This document shows, piece by piece, positions 1 to 9,230 of a stretch of DNA of 64,000 bases (position 1 is its first letter; the number at the start of each line of letters is the position of its first letter). The stretch comes from Methylobacillus sp. MM3 (GTDB lineage: Bacteria; Pseudomonadota; Gammaproteobacteria; Burkholderiales; Methylophilaceae). Location of the stretch: assembly GCF_001645185.1 (NCBI RefSeq), contig NZ_LXTQ01000011.1, positions 248,001 to 312,000 of the forward strand, written 5' to 3'. The position numbers and the translations under genes were made by a program. The notes under the pieces are model-generated. The model made no database searches. It was not told the origin of the DNA and saw nothing but the letters and a program-made list of their open reading frames with translations.

Positions 1-2
1 TG

Positions 3-638
3 GCCCGCGATTTCCACCTCGAAGTGGTGGAGGATGCGACAGAGTCCCTGGGCAGCACCATCCACGGCAAGCATACCGGCACCTTCGGACGCATGGGCGT
101 GCTCAGCTTCAATGGCAACAAGGTGATCACTACGGGAGGCGGCGGCGCCATCCTGACCGACGATACCGAGCTGGCGAAACACGCCAAGCACCTGACTACC
201 ACGGCCAAGCTGCCGCATCGCTGGGCCTATGTCCACGACGAAATCGGTTATAACTACCGGTTGCCCAACATCAATGCCGCACTGGGCTGCGCGCAGCTGG
301 AGCAGCTGTCGGGGTTCGTTGAGGCCAAACGCCGGCTGCATGCGCGGTACCAGACTGCCTTTGCCGGCATTTCCGAAGCGCATATTCTTGTCGAACCGGA
401 AGGCTGCCGCAGCAATTACTGGTTGCAGACATTGCTGTTGGATGAGCCCGTCGCCGACTTGCGTGACGAACTGCTGCAAGCCACCAACGACGCCGGATTG
501 ATGACACGTCCGGTGTGGATGCTCATGCACAACCTTCCGCCATATCGTGCCTGCCCGAGCATGCCGCTTCCTGTCTCTGGATCTCTGGAAAAGCGCATAA
601 TCAACCTCCCTAGCAGTGTGACAGTGGGCAGCGCCTGA
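3..638 (+). CDS. LegC-type sugar aminotransferase, 3' part
   Basis: The 5' end lies outside the window; 211 codons are visible up to TGA. This is a DegT/DnrJ/EryC1-family PLP aminotransferase: the SFNGNK motif carries the PLP-binding lysine, preceded by VEDATESLGS and followed by TTGGGGAIL, and the tail has the NLPSS signature. In the legionaminic acid route LegC-type enzymes aminate the 4-keto-6-deoxy sugar made by a 4,6-dehydratase. Seven downstream sugar genes are packed behind it, so a role in nonulosonic acid synthesis is well supported. The dehydratase (LegB) would be expected upstream, out of view. A PseC-type role is possible but the downstream set fits legionaminate better. Confidence 0.88.
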   Translation, partial: ARDFHLEVVEDATESLGSTIHGKHTGTFGRMGVLSFNGNKVITTGGGGAILTDDTELAKHAKHLTTTAKLPHRWAYVHDEIGYNYRLPNINAALGCAQLEQLSGFVEAKRRLHARYQTAFAGISEAHILVEPEGCRSNYWLQTLLLDEPVADLRDELLQATNDAGLMTRPVWMLMHNLPPYRACPSMPLPVSGSLEKRIINLPSSVTVGSA

Positions 639-645
639 AAAGCAC

Positions 646-1278
646 ATGCAAAAAGAATCGATTCTATTGGTCGGGGCGGGAGGGCATGCACGGGCCTGCA
701 TCGACGTTATCGAACAGGAAGACCGCTTTGTCATAGCCGGCCTGGTTGGGCTGGCCCGTGAGGTCGGCAATCGCGTGCTCGGATATCCCGTACTTGGAAC
801 GGATGACGATTTGCCTTCCTTGGTCGGGGCATATGCCAGCGCGCTTGTGGTTTCGGGGCAGATCAAGTCGCCTGATTTGCGTATCCGTATGTTTCAGATG
901 CTCAAGGATTGCGGTTTCCAGTTGCCTTGCATCATTTCGCCGCGTGCGTATGTGTCCCGGCACGCGAGCCTGGGTGAGGGCACCATTGTCATGCATGGTG
1001 CGGTGGTGAATGCCGGCGCCAGCATTGGCAGCAATTGCATCGTTAATAGCCACGCGCTGATCGAGCATGATGTCAAGGTCGGCGATCATTGCCACATCTC
1101 GACCGCCGCGATATTGAATGGCGACGTATGGGTCGGAGCGGGCAGTTTTGTCGGAAGCAATGCCTGCGTGCGCCAAGGGCTTCGGATCGGCGAGCGCTGC
1201 ATGGTCAAAATGGGCGAAAAAGTGATTGCCGATCTAGAAGCTCATGCCGAGGATGCGTCGGCGGGATATTCGGAATGA
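646..1278 (+). CDS. neuD: NeuD/LegH-type sugar O/N-acetyltransferase
   Basis: This 210-residue protein has an N-terminal Rossmann-like PglD_N domain (ILLVGAGGHARACIDVI near residue 6) and a C-terminal left-handed beta-helix of hexapeptide repeats (about residues 95-195, e.g. GEGTIVMHGAVVNAGASIG). Such enzymes transfer acetyl from acetyl-CoA to the 4-amino group of UDP/GDP-bacillosamine precursors (PglD, LegH) or O-acetylate sialic acids (NeuD). In this neighbourhood the N-acetyltransferase step of a legionaminate-type pathway is most likely. The start is 7 bases after the aminotransferase stop; the 3' end overlaps neuB by 4 bases (ATGA), indicating coupled translation. Confidence 0.88.
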   Translation: MQKESILLVGAGGHARACIDVIEQEDRFVIAGLVGLAREVGNRVLGYPVLGTDDDLPSLVGAYASALVVSGQIKSPDLRIRMFQMLKDCGFQLPCIISPRAYVSRHASLGEGTIVMHGAVVNAGASIGSNCIVNSHALIEHDVKVGDHCHISTAAILNGDVWVGAGSFVGSNACVRQGLRIGERCMVKMGEKVIADLEAHAEDASAGYSE

Positions 1279-2276
1279 GAACACTGATCATCGCGGAGGC
1301 TGGCGTCAACCATAACGGCGATATGTCCATGGCGCGCCGGCTGATTGACGTGGCGGCCGACGCAGGCGCCGACCTGGTCAAGTTTCAGACGTTTACGGCT
1401 AGCCGGCTGGTCACTGCGGGCGCACAGAAAGCCGAATACCAAAGCAATGCCACGGGCACGGACGAGACCCAGTATGCGATGCTGAGCAAGCTTGAACTGA
1501 CGCGCGAAATGCACCTCGAACTGATCGATTATTGCCGGGCACGGGGCATCGGCTTTTTTTCCACCGGTTTCGACGAGGAAAGCGTCGATATGCTGGCTCA
1601 ACTTGGGCTGGATCGCTTCAAGATTCCGTCCGGAGAAATAACCAACTTGCCTTACTTGCGCCATGTTGGGAAATACGGAATGCCGGTGATACTTTCTACC
1701 GGCATGGCGGAGCTTGGCGAAATCGGGATGGCGATCGAGGTGCTGGAAGATGCTGGAACCAAACGCGAACAAATCACAGTGCTGCACTGCAATACTGAAT
1801 ATCCGACGCCGATGAACGATGTCAATCTGCGGGCCATGTTGACCATCAGGGATACGTTCGGCGTGGCGGTCGGATATTCCGACCACACGCTCGGGATCGA
1901 AATCCCGATTGCAGCCGTTGCGTTGGGAGCGACCGTGATCGAAAAGCACTTCACTCTGGATCGCAACCTCGCCGGACCGGATCATAAAGCCAGCCTTGAA
2001 CCCCAGGAGTTGTCGGGCCTGGTCTCGGCAATCCGGAATATCGAGGTTGCTCTTGGCGACGGCATCAAGCGTCCGAGTCCAAGCGAATCCAAGAACATTC
2101 CCATCGCGCGCAGGTCGCTGGTGGCGAGCCGGAAGATATATGCGGGCGAGGTGTTTACGGAGTCCAATCTCGCAGCCAAAAGACCGGGTACAGGGATATC
2201 GCCCATGCGCTGGGATGAGGTATTAGGGCGTAGGGCAACGCGCGATTTTGCCAAGGATGATCTGATCGAGCTATGA
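1275..2276 (+). CDS. neuB: NeuB/LegI nonulosonic acid synthase
   Basis: The 333-residue protein condenses a 2-epimerised hexosamine with phosphoenolpyruvate to give a nine-carbon acid. The N-terminal TIM-barrel starts IIAEAGVNHNG (residues 5-15), with the metal- and PEP-site segments KFQTF, HCNTEYPTP, GYSDHT and EKHFTLDR. A C-terminal SAF (antifreeze-like) domain covers about residues 270-333. The ATG at 1275 is chosen because the homology begins there and it overlaps the neuD stop as ATGA, although the frame stays open further upstream. The stop again overlaps neuC by 4 bases. Legionaminate is favoured over sialate because of the aminotransferase and PtmE-like neighbours. Confidence 0.93.
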   Translation: MRTLIIAEAGVNHNGDMSMARRLIDVAADAGADLVKFQTFTASRLVTAGAQKAEYQSNATGTDETQYAMLSKLELTREMHLELIDYCRARGIGFFSTGFDEESVDMLAQLGLDRFKIPSGEITNLPYLRHVGKYGMPVILSTGMAELGEIGMAIEVLEDAGTKREQITVLHCNTEYPTPMNDVNLRAMLTIRDTFGVAVGYSDHTLGIEIPIAAVALGATVIEKHFTLDRNLAGPDHKASLEPQELSGLVSAIRNIEVALGDGIKRPSPSESKNIPIARRSLVASRKIYAGEVFTESNLAAKRPGTGISPMRWDEVLGRRATRDFAKDDLIEL

Positions 2277-3433
2277 GTCGCACCATCTGTGTTGTGACCG
2301 GCACCCGGGCTGATTATGGCCTTTTGCGCTGGGTCATGGAAGGAATCCGTCAATCGCCGGACCTGCATCTTCAGGTTATTGCGACAGGCATGCACCTGTC
2401 TCCCGAGTTCGGCCTGACCTATCGCGAAATCGAGAAGGATGGCTTTGCCATCGACCGCAAGGTGGAAATGCTGCTGAGCTCGGATACGCCGGCCGGCGTC
2501 ACCAAATCCATGGGGCTCGGGCTGATCGGTTTCGGCGAGGCCATTGAACAGTTGAAGCCGGACCTGATGCTGCTGCTGGGCGACCGTTTCGAGATTTTTG
2601 CCGCCGCCGCCGCCGCGATGGTCGCGCGCGTGCCGCTGGCGCACCTGCATGGCGGGGAAACCACCGAGGGCGCGATCGACGAGGCCATCCGTCATTCGAT
2701 CACCAAGATGTCCCATCTGCATTTCGTGGCGGCCGAAGAGTACCGTCGCCGTGTCGTGCAACTGGGCGAGGCGCCGGAGCGGGTGTTCCTCGTGGGCGGA
2801 CTGGGCATCGACAATATCAAGCGGCTTGATTTGCTGGATCGCGCCGCGCTGGAAGCATCGCTGGATTTCAAGCTGGGCCCTAAAAATCTGCTGGTCACCT
2901 TCCATCCTGTCACGCTGGAAAAGTCTACCGCGGGCGCGCAGATGACCGAATTGCTCGCGGCGCTCGACGCACTGGAAGACACGCACCTGATTTTCACGAT
3001 GCCGAACGCCGATACCGATGGCCGGATTCTGATAGCCATGATCGAACAGTTCGTCGCGACTCATCCGAATGCCCGCGTCTATACTTCCCTGGGGCAGATG
3101 CGTTATCTTTCCTGCATTAGTCAGGTGGACGGCGTGGTGGGCAACTCTTCCAGCGGCCTGATCGAGGCGCCCAGTTTTCGCAAGGGGACGGTCAATATCG
3201 GCGATCGCCAGCGCGGCCGACTGAAGGCGGGAAGCGTGATCGATTGCGCCCCGGATCGGCAGTCGATTGCCGATGCTCTTCGGACGCTATACTCTGCCGA
3301 GTTCCAGTCCAGGTTGGCGACGGTGCGCAATCCCTACGGCGAGGGCGGCGCGAGCGAGAAGGTGGTACGGGTGCTGCAGGAATATCCGCTGGATCAACTG
3401 CTGAAGAAACCGTTTTACGATCTTGCCGAATGA
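2273..3433 (+). CDS. neuC: NeuC/LegG hydrolysing UDP/GDP-sugar 2-epimerase
   Basis: The 386-residue protein belongs to the WecB/NeuC GT-B-fold epimerase family. It hydrolyses an NDP-activated N-acetyl hexosamine (in the Leg pathway N,N'-diacetylbacillosamine) while inverting C2, supplying the NeuB substrate. Visible motifs are GTRADYGLL at residues 9-17, LHGGETTEGAIDEAIRH in the middle and the C-terminal nucleotide-binding GNSSSGLIEAP. Coupled to neuB by ATGA. The next gene begins around its 3' end: either inside it (3423) or 41 bases after its stop (3474). Confidence 0.93.
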   Translation: MSRTICVVTGTRADYGLLRWVMEGIRQSPDLHLQVIATGMHLSPEFGLTYREIEKDGFAIDRKVEMLLSSDTPAGVTKSMGLGLIGFGEAIEQLKPDLMLLLGDRFEIFAAAAAAMVARVPLAHLHGGETTEGAIDEAIRHSITKMSHLHFVAAEEYRRRVVQLGEAPERVFLVGGLGIDNIKRLDLLDRAALEASLDFKLGPKNLLVTFHPVTLEKSTAGAQMTELLAALDALEDTHLIFTMPNADTDGRILIAMIEQFVATHPNARVYTSLGQMRYLSCISQVDGVVGNSSSGLIEAPSFRKGTVNIGDRQRGRLKAGSVIDCAPDRQSIADALRTLYSAEFQSRLATVRNPYGEGGASEKVVRVLQEYPLDQLLKKPFYDLAE

Positions 3434-3473
3434 AAACGATGAAAACTATTCCATTGATAATGCAGGCCGGTGC

Positions 3474-4541
3474 ATGAGCGAGTCCATCAAGCACTCGTCC
3501 TCCGAACCGTGGCACAAAACTCTGCTCCCACCCGATGCCACGCTGCAGCAAGCTATCATGAGTCTGGATGCGTCCGCCTTGCAGATTGCCATGGTGGTCG
3601 GCCCCGGGAACAGCCTGATTGGCACACTGACCGATGGCGACATTCGCCGTGGCTTGTTGCGCGGACTGGACATGCAGAGCCCGGTAGCGTCCATCGTCAA
3701 CCGCGAGCCTCTGGTCGTCCCGCCGCACCTGGAACGCGAAATGGTGCTGCAACTGATGCAGGCGAACAAGGTACGCCAATTGCCCGTGGTGGATGGTCAG
3801 CGCTGCGTCCTCGGCCTGCATGTATGGGATGAATTGCTGGTGCCCGTTCAGCGCCCCAATACCATGGTGATCATGGCGGGCGGTCAGGGAATGCGGCTGC
3901 GGCCCTATACCGAACGCTGCCCCAAGCCCATGCTGCCGGTGGGCGGCAAGCCGATGCTGGAGCACATCATCGAGCGCGCGCGGGGTGAAGGCTTTCAGCG
4001 CTTCATACTGGCGGTGCATTACCTGGGTCATATGATCGAGGACTATTTTGGCGACGGCAGCCGCTGGCAGATCAGCATCGAATACCTCCGCGAGGAAACT
4101 CCGCTCGGCACCGCCGGTGCGCTGGCGCTGCTGCATTCAAAGCCGGACGTGCCGCTGATCGTCACCAATGGCGATGTGCTGACGGACATCCATTATGGCG
4201 AACTGCTGGACTTTCATAACCATCACGGCGCGGCTGCGACGATGGCGGTTCGTTTGCACGAATGGCAGCATCCGTTCGGCGTGGTGCGTACGAGCGGCGT
4301 GGACATCGTTGGCTTCGAGGAAAAACCGGTGATCAAAAGTCACATCAATGCTGGCGTCTACGCGCTCGATCCAAGTGTGCTGGATCACATGCAAAAGGGC
4401 GAGCATTGCGACATGCCGACCCTGTTCGGCAAGTTGCAGGAGCGCGGGCTGCGCGCCGTTGTCTACCCGATGCACGAACCGTGGCTCGACGTCGGCCGTA
4501 TCGACGATTATGCCGTCGCTAACCAGAAAGCCGAGTCCTGA
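3474..4541 (+). CDS. ptmE: PtmE-like CBS-domain sugar-1-phosphate nucleotidyltransferase
   Basis: The 355-residue protein has two CBS motifs (about residues 12-125, e.g. GTLTDGDIRRGL and KVRQLPVVDG) followed by a nucleotidyltransferase domain starting at residue 131, MVIMAGGQGMRLRPYT with CPKPMLPVGGKPML. This architecture matches Campylobacter PtmE, a glucosamine-1-phosphate guanylyltransferase that feeds the GDP-linked legionaminate route. The upstream ATG at 3423, inside neuC, would add 17 residues with no family support; the ATG at 3474 is preferred, though its ribosome site is weak. The CBS part may sense an adenine nucleotide. The nucleotide actually used is inferred, not visible. Confidence 0.85.
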   Translation: MSESIKHSSSEPWHKTLLPPDATLQQAIMSLDASALQIAMVVGPGNSLIGTLTDGDIRRGLLRGLDMQSPVASIVNREPLVVPPHLEREMVLQLMQANKVRQLPVVDGQRCVLGLHVWDELLVPVQRPNTMVIMAGGQGMRLRPYTERCPKPMLPVGGKPMLEHIIERARGEGFQRFILAVHYLGHMIEDYFGDGSRWQISIEYLREETPLGTAGALALLHSKPDVPLIVTNGDVLTDIHYGELLDFHNHHGAAATMAVRLHEWQHPFGVVRTSGVDIVGFEEKPVIKSHINAGVYALDPSVLDHMQKGEHCDMPTLFGKLQERGLRAVVYPMHEPWLDVGRIDDYAVANQKAES

Positions 4542-5554
4542 TGGCGGATCGCGTCCTGATCGTCGGCCTGGGGAGCATAGGCAAGCGACATGCCAGGGTA
4601 ATCAGGCAACTGCGACCCGATTGCGAGATCATCGCCTTGCGGCGTAGCGAGGCAGTGGAAACTTCCGACACTGATATCGATCACTGCGTGACCAGCATCG
4701 ACGATGCCTTGAAACTCAAGCCCCGCTTGGGGGTGATCACGAACCCGGCCAGTCACCACGTCTCGAGCGCCATTCCGCTAGCGAAGGCTGGGGTGCATCT
4801 GCTGGTCGAGAAGCCGATTTCCTGTATTGCCGGCGATGTGCCCGAACTGATCGACACCTGCCGCCAGCATGGCGTTGTCCTGATGACAGCCTACAACATG
4901 CGCTTCCTGCCGTCCTTGCAGCAGTTCCGGGAATTGATTCACGCACATTGCATCGGGCATGTGCTGTCGGTACGTGCCGAAGTGGGGCAGTTCCTGCCTT
5001 CTTGGCGCCCTGGTAGCGATTACCGCAACAATGTCTCGGCACAAGCCGCGCTGGGCGGTGGCGCATTGCTGGAACTTAGCCATGAAATCGATTTCCTGCG
5101 TTGGGTATTCGGCGAAATCGACTGGGTCAATGCGGCTTTGCTCAGGCAGAGCGCGCTTGAAATTGACGTCGAGGATACGGCGCACCTGATCCTGGGCTTC
5201 CACGGTCTTACGGATCGCGGCCCGCTGGTGGCCTCGCTGGATATCGACTTCATCCGCCACGATACCGTGCGCAATTGCATTGCGATCGGCGAGGCCGGTT
5301 CGCTGCGCTGGAACGCTCTGGAAGGCAAGGTCGAACTCTATGCGCAGGGAGGCACCGCCTGGCAAGTGGTGGAGGAGTGTCCGACGCAGCGCGACGGCAG
5401 CTATCTCGCCGAATGGCGGCACTTCCTGGAGTGCGTCGAGACCGGTGCGTCACCGATGGTCAGCGGAGAGGACGGGCTGGCGGTGCTGCGCATCATCGAG
5501 GCCGCGCGCGCATCTGCAGCTGCTGGTGCCGTGGTCAAGGTGCAGCATTCATGA
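4541..5554 (+). CDS. Gfo/Idh/MocA-family oxidoreductase of the nonulosonate cluster
   Basis: The 337-residue NAD(P)-dependent oxidoreductase begins with a Rossmann fold (VLIVGLGSIGKRHA, residues 4-17) and carries the family's EKPI motif (LVEKPISC) in which lysine is catalytic. The C-terminal Gfo/Idh substrate domain includes GGGALLELSHEIDFLRW. A member of this family accompanies PtmE, PtmA and NeuA homologues in legionaminate clusters (PtmF-like position), where it is thought to help provide the amino-sugar precursor; the exact reaction is not settled by the sequence. The start codon overlaps the previous stop by one base (TGATG), and the end overlaps neuA by 4 bases. Confidence 0.8.
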   Translation: MADRVLIVGLGSIGKRHARVIRQLRPDCEIIALRRSEAVETSDTDIDHCVTSIDDALKLKPRLGVITNPASHHVSSAIPLAKAGVHLLVEKPISCIAGDVPELIDTCRQHGVVLMTAYNMRFLPSLQQFRELIHAHCIGHVLSVRAEVGQFLPSWRPGSDYRNNVSAQAALGGGALLELSHEIDFLRWVFGEIDWVNAALLRQSALEIDVEDTAHLILGFHGLTDRGPLVASLDIDFIRHDTVRNCIAIGEAGSLRWNALEGKVELYAQGGTAWQVVEECPTQRDGSYLAEWRHFLECVETGASPMVSGEDGLAVLRIIEAARASAAAGAVVKVQHS

Positions 5555-6261
5555 ATATTGTTGCCCTTATCTGCGCCCGAGGCGGTTCGAAAGGCCTGCC
5601 CGGCAAGAACATCCGGCCGCTGGCCGGGATGCCGCTGATCGCGTGGTCGATCCGGCAGGCTCAAGCAGTGCCCCGCATCAGTCGGGTGATCGTCTCGACG
5701 GATTCGGAGGAGATTGCCGCCGTCGCCCGTAAGGCCGGAGCGGAAGTGCCGTTCATGCGTCCCGTCGAATTGGCCCAGGACAACAGCCCGGAACGCAGCG
5801 TTTGGCGCCATGCGCTGGAATACCTGAAAGCGAATGAAGGCGCCTATCCGGATGTATTGCTCGTCGTGCCGGCCACGGCACCCTTGCGCCTGCCGGAAGA
5901 CCTGGAGCGCTGCCTGGACGAGTTTGCGCAAGGCGACGTGGATACCGTCATCACCGTCGCGGAGCCGCATCGCAATCCGTACTTCAACATGGTCAAGGCG
6001 CGCGCCGACGGCGGTGTCGAACTGGTTATTCCGCCGGGGGACGGTATTCTGACGCGGCGCCAGGACGCGCCGGACGTGTATGACATGACGACCGTGGCCT
6101 ACGTGACGGCGCCCGATTTCGTGATGCGCGCCGATACTATTTTCGCCGGCCGGGTCCGTGCGGTACGGATTCCTGTCGAGCGGGCCGTCGATATCGATAC
6201 GCTGATGGATTTCCGGGTGGCGGAATGCCTGTTGCAATATCGTGACGAAAGGGAAGCGTAG
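5551..6261 (+). CDS. neuA: NeuA/LegF CMP-nonulosonate cytidylyltransferase
   Basis: The 236-residue enzyme activates the nonulosonic acid with CTP to the CMP-sugar used by glycosyltransferases. The signature ICARGGSKGLPGKNIRPL lies at residues 7-24, with QDNSPERS and VVPATAPLR further on. The ATG at 5551 overlaps the upstream stop as ATGA and is where homology starts; the longer open frame upstream is not part of the gene. Length is typical for stand-alone NeuA/LegF without the extra esterase domain. CMP-legionaminate is the likely product given the neighbours. Confidence 0.92.
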   Translation: MNIVALICARGGSKGLPGKNIRPLAGMPLIAWSIRQAQAVPRISRVIVSTDSEEIAAVARKAGAEVPFMRPVELAQDNSPERSVWRHALEYLKANEGAYPDVLLVVPATAPLRLPEDLERCLDEFAQGDVDTVITVAEPHRNPYFNMVKARADGGVELVIPPGDGILTRRQDAPDVYDMTTVAYVTAPDFVMRADTIFAGRVRAVRIPVERAVDIDTLMDFRVAECLLQYRDEREA

Positions 6262-7028
6262 TGCTCGATAACAAGGTCATCGTGATCACCGGCGGGGCGG
6301 GCCTGCTGGGAAAAAATTTCTGCCATGCGGTAGCCGCGCAAGGAGGCGTCGCCATCGTGGCTGACGTGAATCTGCCGGCCGCCCAGGAGGTAGCCGCAAA
6401 AATAGCGGCGGAATACCCGGGTCGTGCCGAAGCCGTAGTGCTTGATATCACCGACAAGGCTTCGATCGATGCCCTGATCGAAACGCTGCATGCCCGATAC
6501 GGCCGGATCGATGCGGTGGTCAACAATGCCTATCCGCGCAATCCGAATTACGGTCGTAAATTCGAGGACGTCGACTACGCGGATTTTTGCGAGAACCTGA
6601 ACCTGCACCTGGGCGGATATTTCCTCGTGGCGCAACGTTTTAGCCGTTATTTCGTCGCGCATGGCGGCGGCAATATCGTCAACATGGCCTCCATCTATGG
6701 CTGCATTGCCCCGCGTTTCGACATTTACAAAGACACGGCGATGACCAACCCGGTGGAGTATGCGGCCATCAAGTCGGGCATCCTGCACATTTCCCGTTAC
6801 CTGGCCCAGTATCTCAAGGGGAAAGGTGTCCGCGTCAATTGCCTGAGTCCTGGCGGTATTCTCGATCGCCAGCCGGAGCCTTTTCTCGATGCCTATAAAG
6901 CCTATTGCAATGAAAAGGGCATGCTGGACCCGCAAGACATATGCAGCACTCTGGTATTCCTGTTGTCCGACGCTACCAGATACATCACGGGACAAAACTT
7001 GATTGTGGACGATGGGTTTACGCTCTGA
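6261..7028 (+). CDS. PtmA-like short-chain dehydrogenase
   Basis: The 255-residue classical SDR has the cofactor motif TGGAGLLG (residues 10-17), NNAYPRN in the NNAG position, a serine in NMASIYG and the active-site YAAIK. Its GTG start overlaps the neuA TAG by one base. PtmA-type SDRs sit in the same place in Campylobacter flagellar glycan clusters; their exact substrate is not certain and nothing here decides it. It is the last gene of the coupled sugar operon: the next gene is 137 bases away and seems to have its own promoter. Confidence 0.82.
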   Translation: MLDNKVIVITGGAGLLGKNFCHAVAAQGGVAIVADVNLPAAQEVAAKIAAEYPGRAEAVVLDITDKASIDALIETLHARYGRIDAVVNNAYPRNPNYGRKFEDVDYADFCENLNLHLGGYFLVAQRFSRYFVAHGGGNIVNMASIYGCIAPRFDIYKDTAMTNPVEYAAIKSGILHISRYLAQYLKGKGVRVNCLSPGGILDRQPEPFLDAYKAYCNEKGMLDPQDICSTLVFLLSDATRYITGQNLIVDDGFTL

Positions 7029-7111
7029 TTAAATCGCATCTGCCTCACGCGAATTCATAATGGCAATCATTGCATGAGCAAGGTTTTCTTTAACTTGTCC
7101 CTGAGTTTGCA

Positions 7112-7128
7112 TTGGTGCTAACCTTGCC
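7112..7128 (+). promoter_or_regulatory. Possible sigma-54 promoter of maf
   Basis: TTGGTGCTAACCTTGCC has the invariant GG-N10-GC of a -24/-12 promoter, with TTGG and TTGC boxes matching; the usual CAC after TGG is replaced by TGC. Predicted start near 7139 leaves a leader of about 27 bases to the ATG at 7166. Many polar flagellar genes are RpoN-dependent, which makes this plausible. It also argues against the in-frame TTG at 7112 as the start codon. Confidence 0.45.
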
Positions 7129-7165
7129 CGGCAAACAATCCGCACAGCCTTCCAAAGATATCGAC

Positions 7166-9217
7166 ATGACACCACTACAACAGGCTTACCTCAATAAATT
7201 GCGAGCGACGGCTGAAGCAAACGCAGCGTTTTTCCAATTGAACATGCCGCAGCACAAAATGCTGTTGGACAAGGCATCTTCGGCGAGCGTGGACATCTCG
7301 GAGCAGGGCGATCTTGTGGTTCGCTACGCCAACGGCGAGAGCCGTAGCGTCACCGCGGATATCCTGGAAATGGAGGGGCGCATCGAAAAATTCAGTGACC
7401 TGTCCGATCGTCCGCAACTCCTCGCATTCCATAATTTGCGGAGATTCGTGGAAAGCCCGAGTCATGGCCGACACCAGGTGTTCCATTATTCCAAACTGGA
7501 TGCGGAATACCCCAACCGGGCGACACGGCATTTCGCCAAGCACTATCCGGACAATAGTGGACTCAATCGCTATCCCAGCTTCGGCGAGAAGGAAATCCCA
7601 TTGCTGATTGTATTCGGCAGCCGTCTCGGTTGGCATCTGCCCCGGCTGCTCGCTGAATACAAGATCCGGCACCTGGTGGTGATCGAAACCGATCTGGATG
7701 CTTTCCGCTTGTCCGCCTTTTTCCAGGATTACGTCCAGCTGACACGGCTTGCGCAGGAAAAGGGAACCGACCTGATCTTTATCGTGCAATCCGAACTCGA
7801 TAAAATCGCGCGCTCCCTGACGGGGGCGATGTTGAGAACCGGAGGTTTGCCCCAGTTCTTCATTCATGGTGCTTCCCTGTTTTATGGGGTTGACGACACA
7901 GCAATGGTTGCCAAAATCAGAGAAACGATCATGGAAACCATGTGGGAATTGTTTTTCGGCATGGGGTATTTCGATGACGAACTGGTCACCATCCGGCATA
8001 CCTTCGGCAATCTCAAACAGGGTGTCCCGATCTATCGGCGCCCCAATACGATCCCCAAGGACGCGGTTGCGTTCGTCATCGGTTCCGGTCCGTCCCTGGA
8101 TGGGCTGATTCCGCTCCTGCGCGAATATGGTGATCGAGCGGTAATTTTCAGCTGCGGTACCGCGCTGGCCATCCTGCATAAAATGGGCATCAAGCCGGAT
8201 TTCCATGTGGAAAAAGAGCGGCAGAACATTATTGCCGAGGTCATCCAGAAGTCCATCAGCAACGATATGGAGTTTCTTGAAGGGGTGAACTTCATCGGTC
8301 TAAGCCCCGTGTATCCCGAGGTGTTCAACATGTTTGAACGCTACGGCATGATCGTAAAGGCCGCGGATACGATGGGCGCGGTGCTGAATGCCAAGGGCGT
8401 GCCTCGCGAGCTTATTTTGAACGGCCAGCCTACTGTCACCAATACCGCCATCGACTTTGCGGTGAGCGCGGGATTCAAGAATATTTATTTATTCGGCGTC
8501 GACCTTGGAAGCAAGGATAAGGAAAAGCATCATTCAAAGCACACGGTTTACATGAACCTGATGCCTGAAGAGGATCATCTCAAGAAGATTCTCGCCCACC
8601 AGCCGGCCAACGACATCATCGTGCCCGGTAATTTTGGCGGCGAAGTGCATGCCAACAAGGTACTGTCGTTTGCTCGGCCCATGATGAGCCACAGCATTTC
8701 CATGTATCCTGATGCCAAGGTATACAACCTCAACGATGGCGCCTTGATCGAACATGCCATCCCTTTGCCTCCCGAGGATTTCAGTCAAACCTGGACGGGT
8801 GGGTGCGACAAGCATGCGACTGTCGAGGCAGTCATGGATACCTTCCAACCCGAAGAATGGGATATGGACGAGCTGCAGGGGATGCTGATGGAGCGGATCG
8901 ATGCCTTTATCTCTCGGGTCGAAGCCATCGTAGCCAACCCGCAGAGTTCGCTGTCAGATGTGCTGGATAAAATGATCGAAATTCATTGGATGACGCTTGC
9001 GCCATCCAATATCAATGATCCATGCGCACTGCTGTTCCGAGGCACGTCGTCACGCCTGTTAAGCATGGCGTACAATGCGGTCACCATCATCAAGGATCAG
9101 GACGAGGCGCTTGCCAAGGCCGAATGGGATTTCTCCAACCTGATCGATTGCATGCATGAGGCCAGGGAAGAAGTAGTAAAAAATATACAAGTTGCTTTCG
9201 CGGCAACGGAGCAATGA
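7166..9217 (+). CDS. maf: Motility-associated glycosyltransferase Maf (DUF115)
   Basis: The 683-residue protein belongs to the Maf/DUF115 (MptE-like 6-hydroxymethylpterin pyrophosphokinase fold) family. The hallmark is the GSGPSLDGL motif in the middle, followed by CGTALAILHKMGIKPDFHVE and, later, FGVDLGSK. Maf proteins transfer CMP-activated nonulosonic acids onto serine/threonine of flagellin in the cytoplasm. It sits between the CMP-sugar operon and flagellin, exactly as that role predicts. The ATG at 7166 is chosen; a TTG at 7112 would add 18 residues but overlaps a promoter-like sequence. Cytoplasmic, no signal peptide. Confidence 0.88.
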   Translation: MTPLQQAYLNKLRATAEANAAFFQLNMPQHKMLLDKASSASVDISEQGDLVVRYANGESRSVTADILEMEGRIEKFSDLSDRPQLLAFHNLRRFVESPSHGRHQVFHYSKLDAEYPNRATRHFAKHYPDNSGLNRYPSFGEKEIPLLIVFGSRLGWHLPRLLAEYKIRHLVVIETDLDAFRLSAFFQDYVQLTRLAQEKGTDLIFIVQSELDKIARSLTGAMLRTGGLPQFFIHGASLFYGVDDTAMVAKIRETIMETMWELFFGMGYFDDELVTIRHTFGNLKQGVPIYRRPNTIPKDAVAFVIGSGPSLDGLIPLLREYGDRAVIFSCGTALAILHKMGIKPDFHVEKERQNIIAEVIQKSISNDMEFLEGVNFIGLSPVYPEVFNMFERYGMIVKAADTMGAVLNAKGVPRELILNGQPTVTNTAIDFAVSAGFKNIYLFGVDLGSKDKEKHHSKHTVYMNLMPEEDHLKKILAHQPANDIIVPGNFGGEVHANKVLSFARPMMSHSISMYPDAKVYNLNDGALIEHAIPLPPEDFSQTWTGGCDKHATVEAVMDTFQPEEWDMDELQGMLMERIDAFISRVEAIVANPQSSLSDVLDKMIEIHWMTLAPSNINDPCALLFRGTSSRLLSMAYNAVTIIKDQDEALAKAEWDFSNLIDCMHEAREEVVKNIQVAFAATEQ

Positions 9218-9230
9218 TTCGGGAGCAATC

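Noticed and set aside
1982-3064. Open frame of 360 codons on the - strand opposite neuB and neuC
   Set aside because: Antisense shadow of two well-supported genes in a coupled operon.
7112-7165. TTG start for Maf 18 codons upstream
   Set aside because: No ribosome site, no family support for the extra residues, and it overlaps a promoter-like GG-N10-GC sequence.
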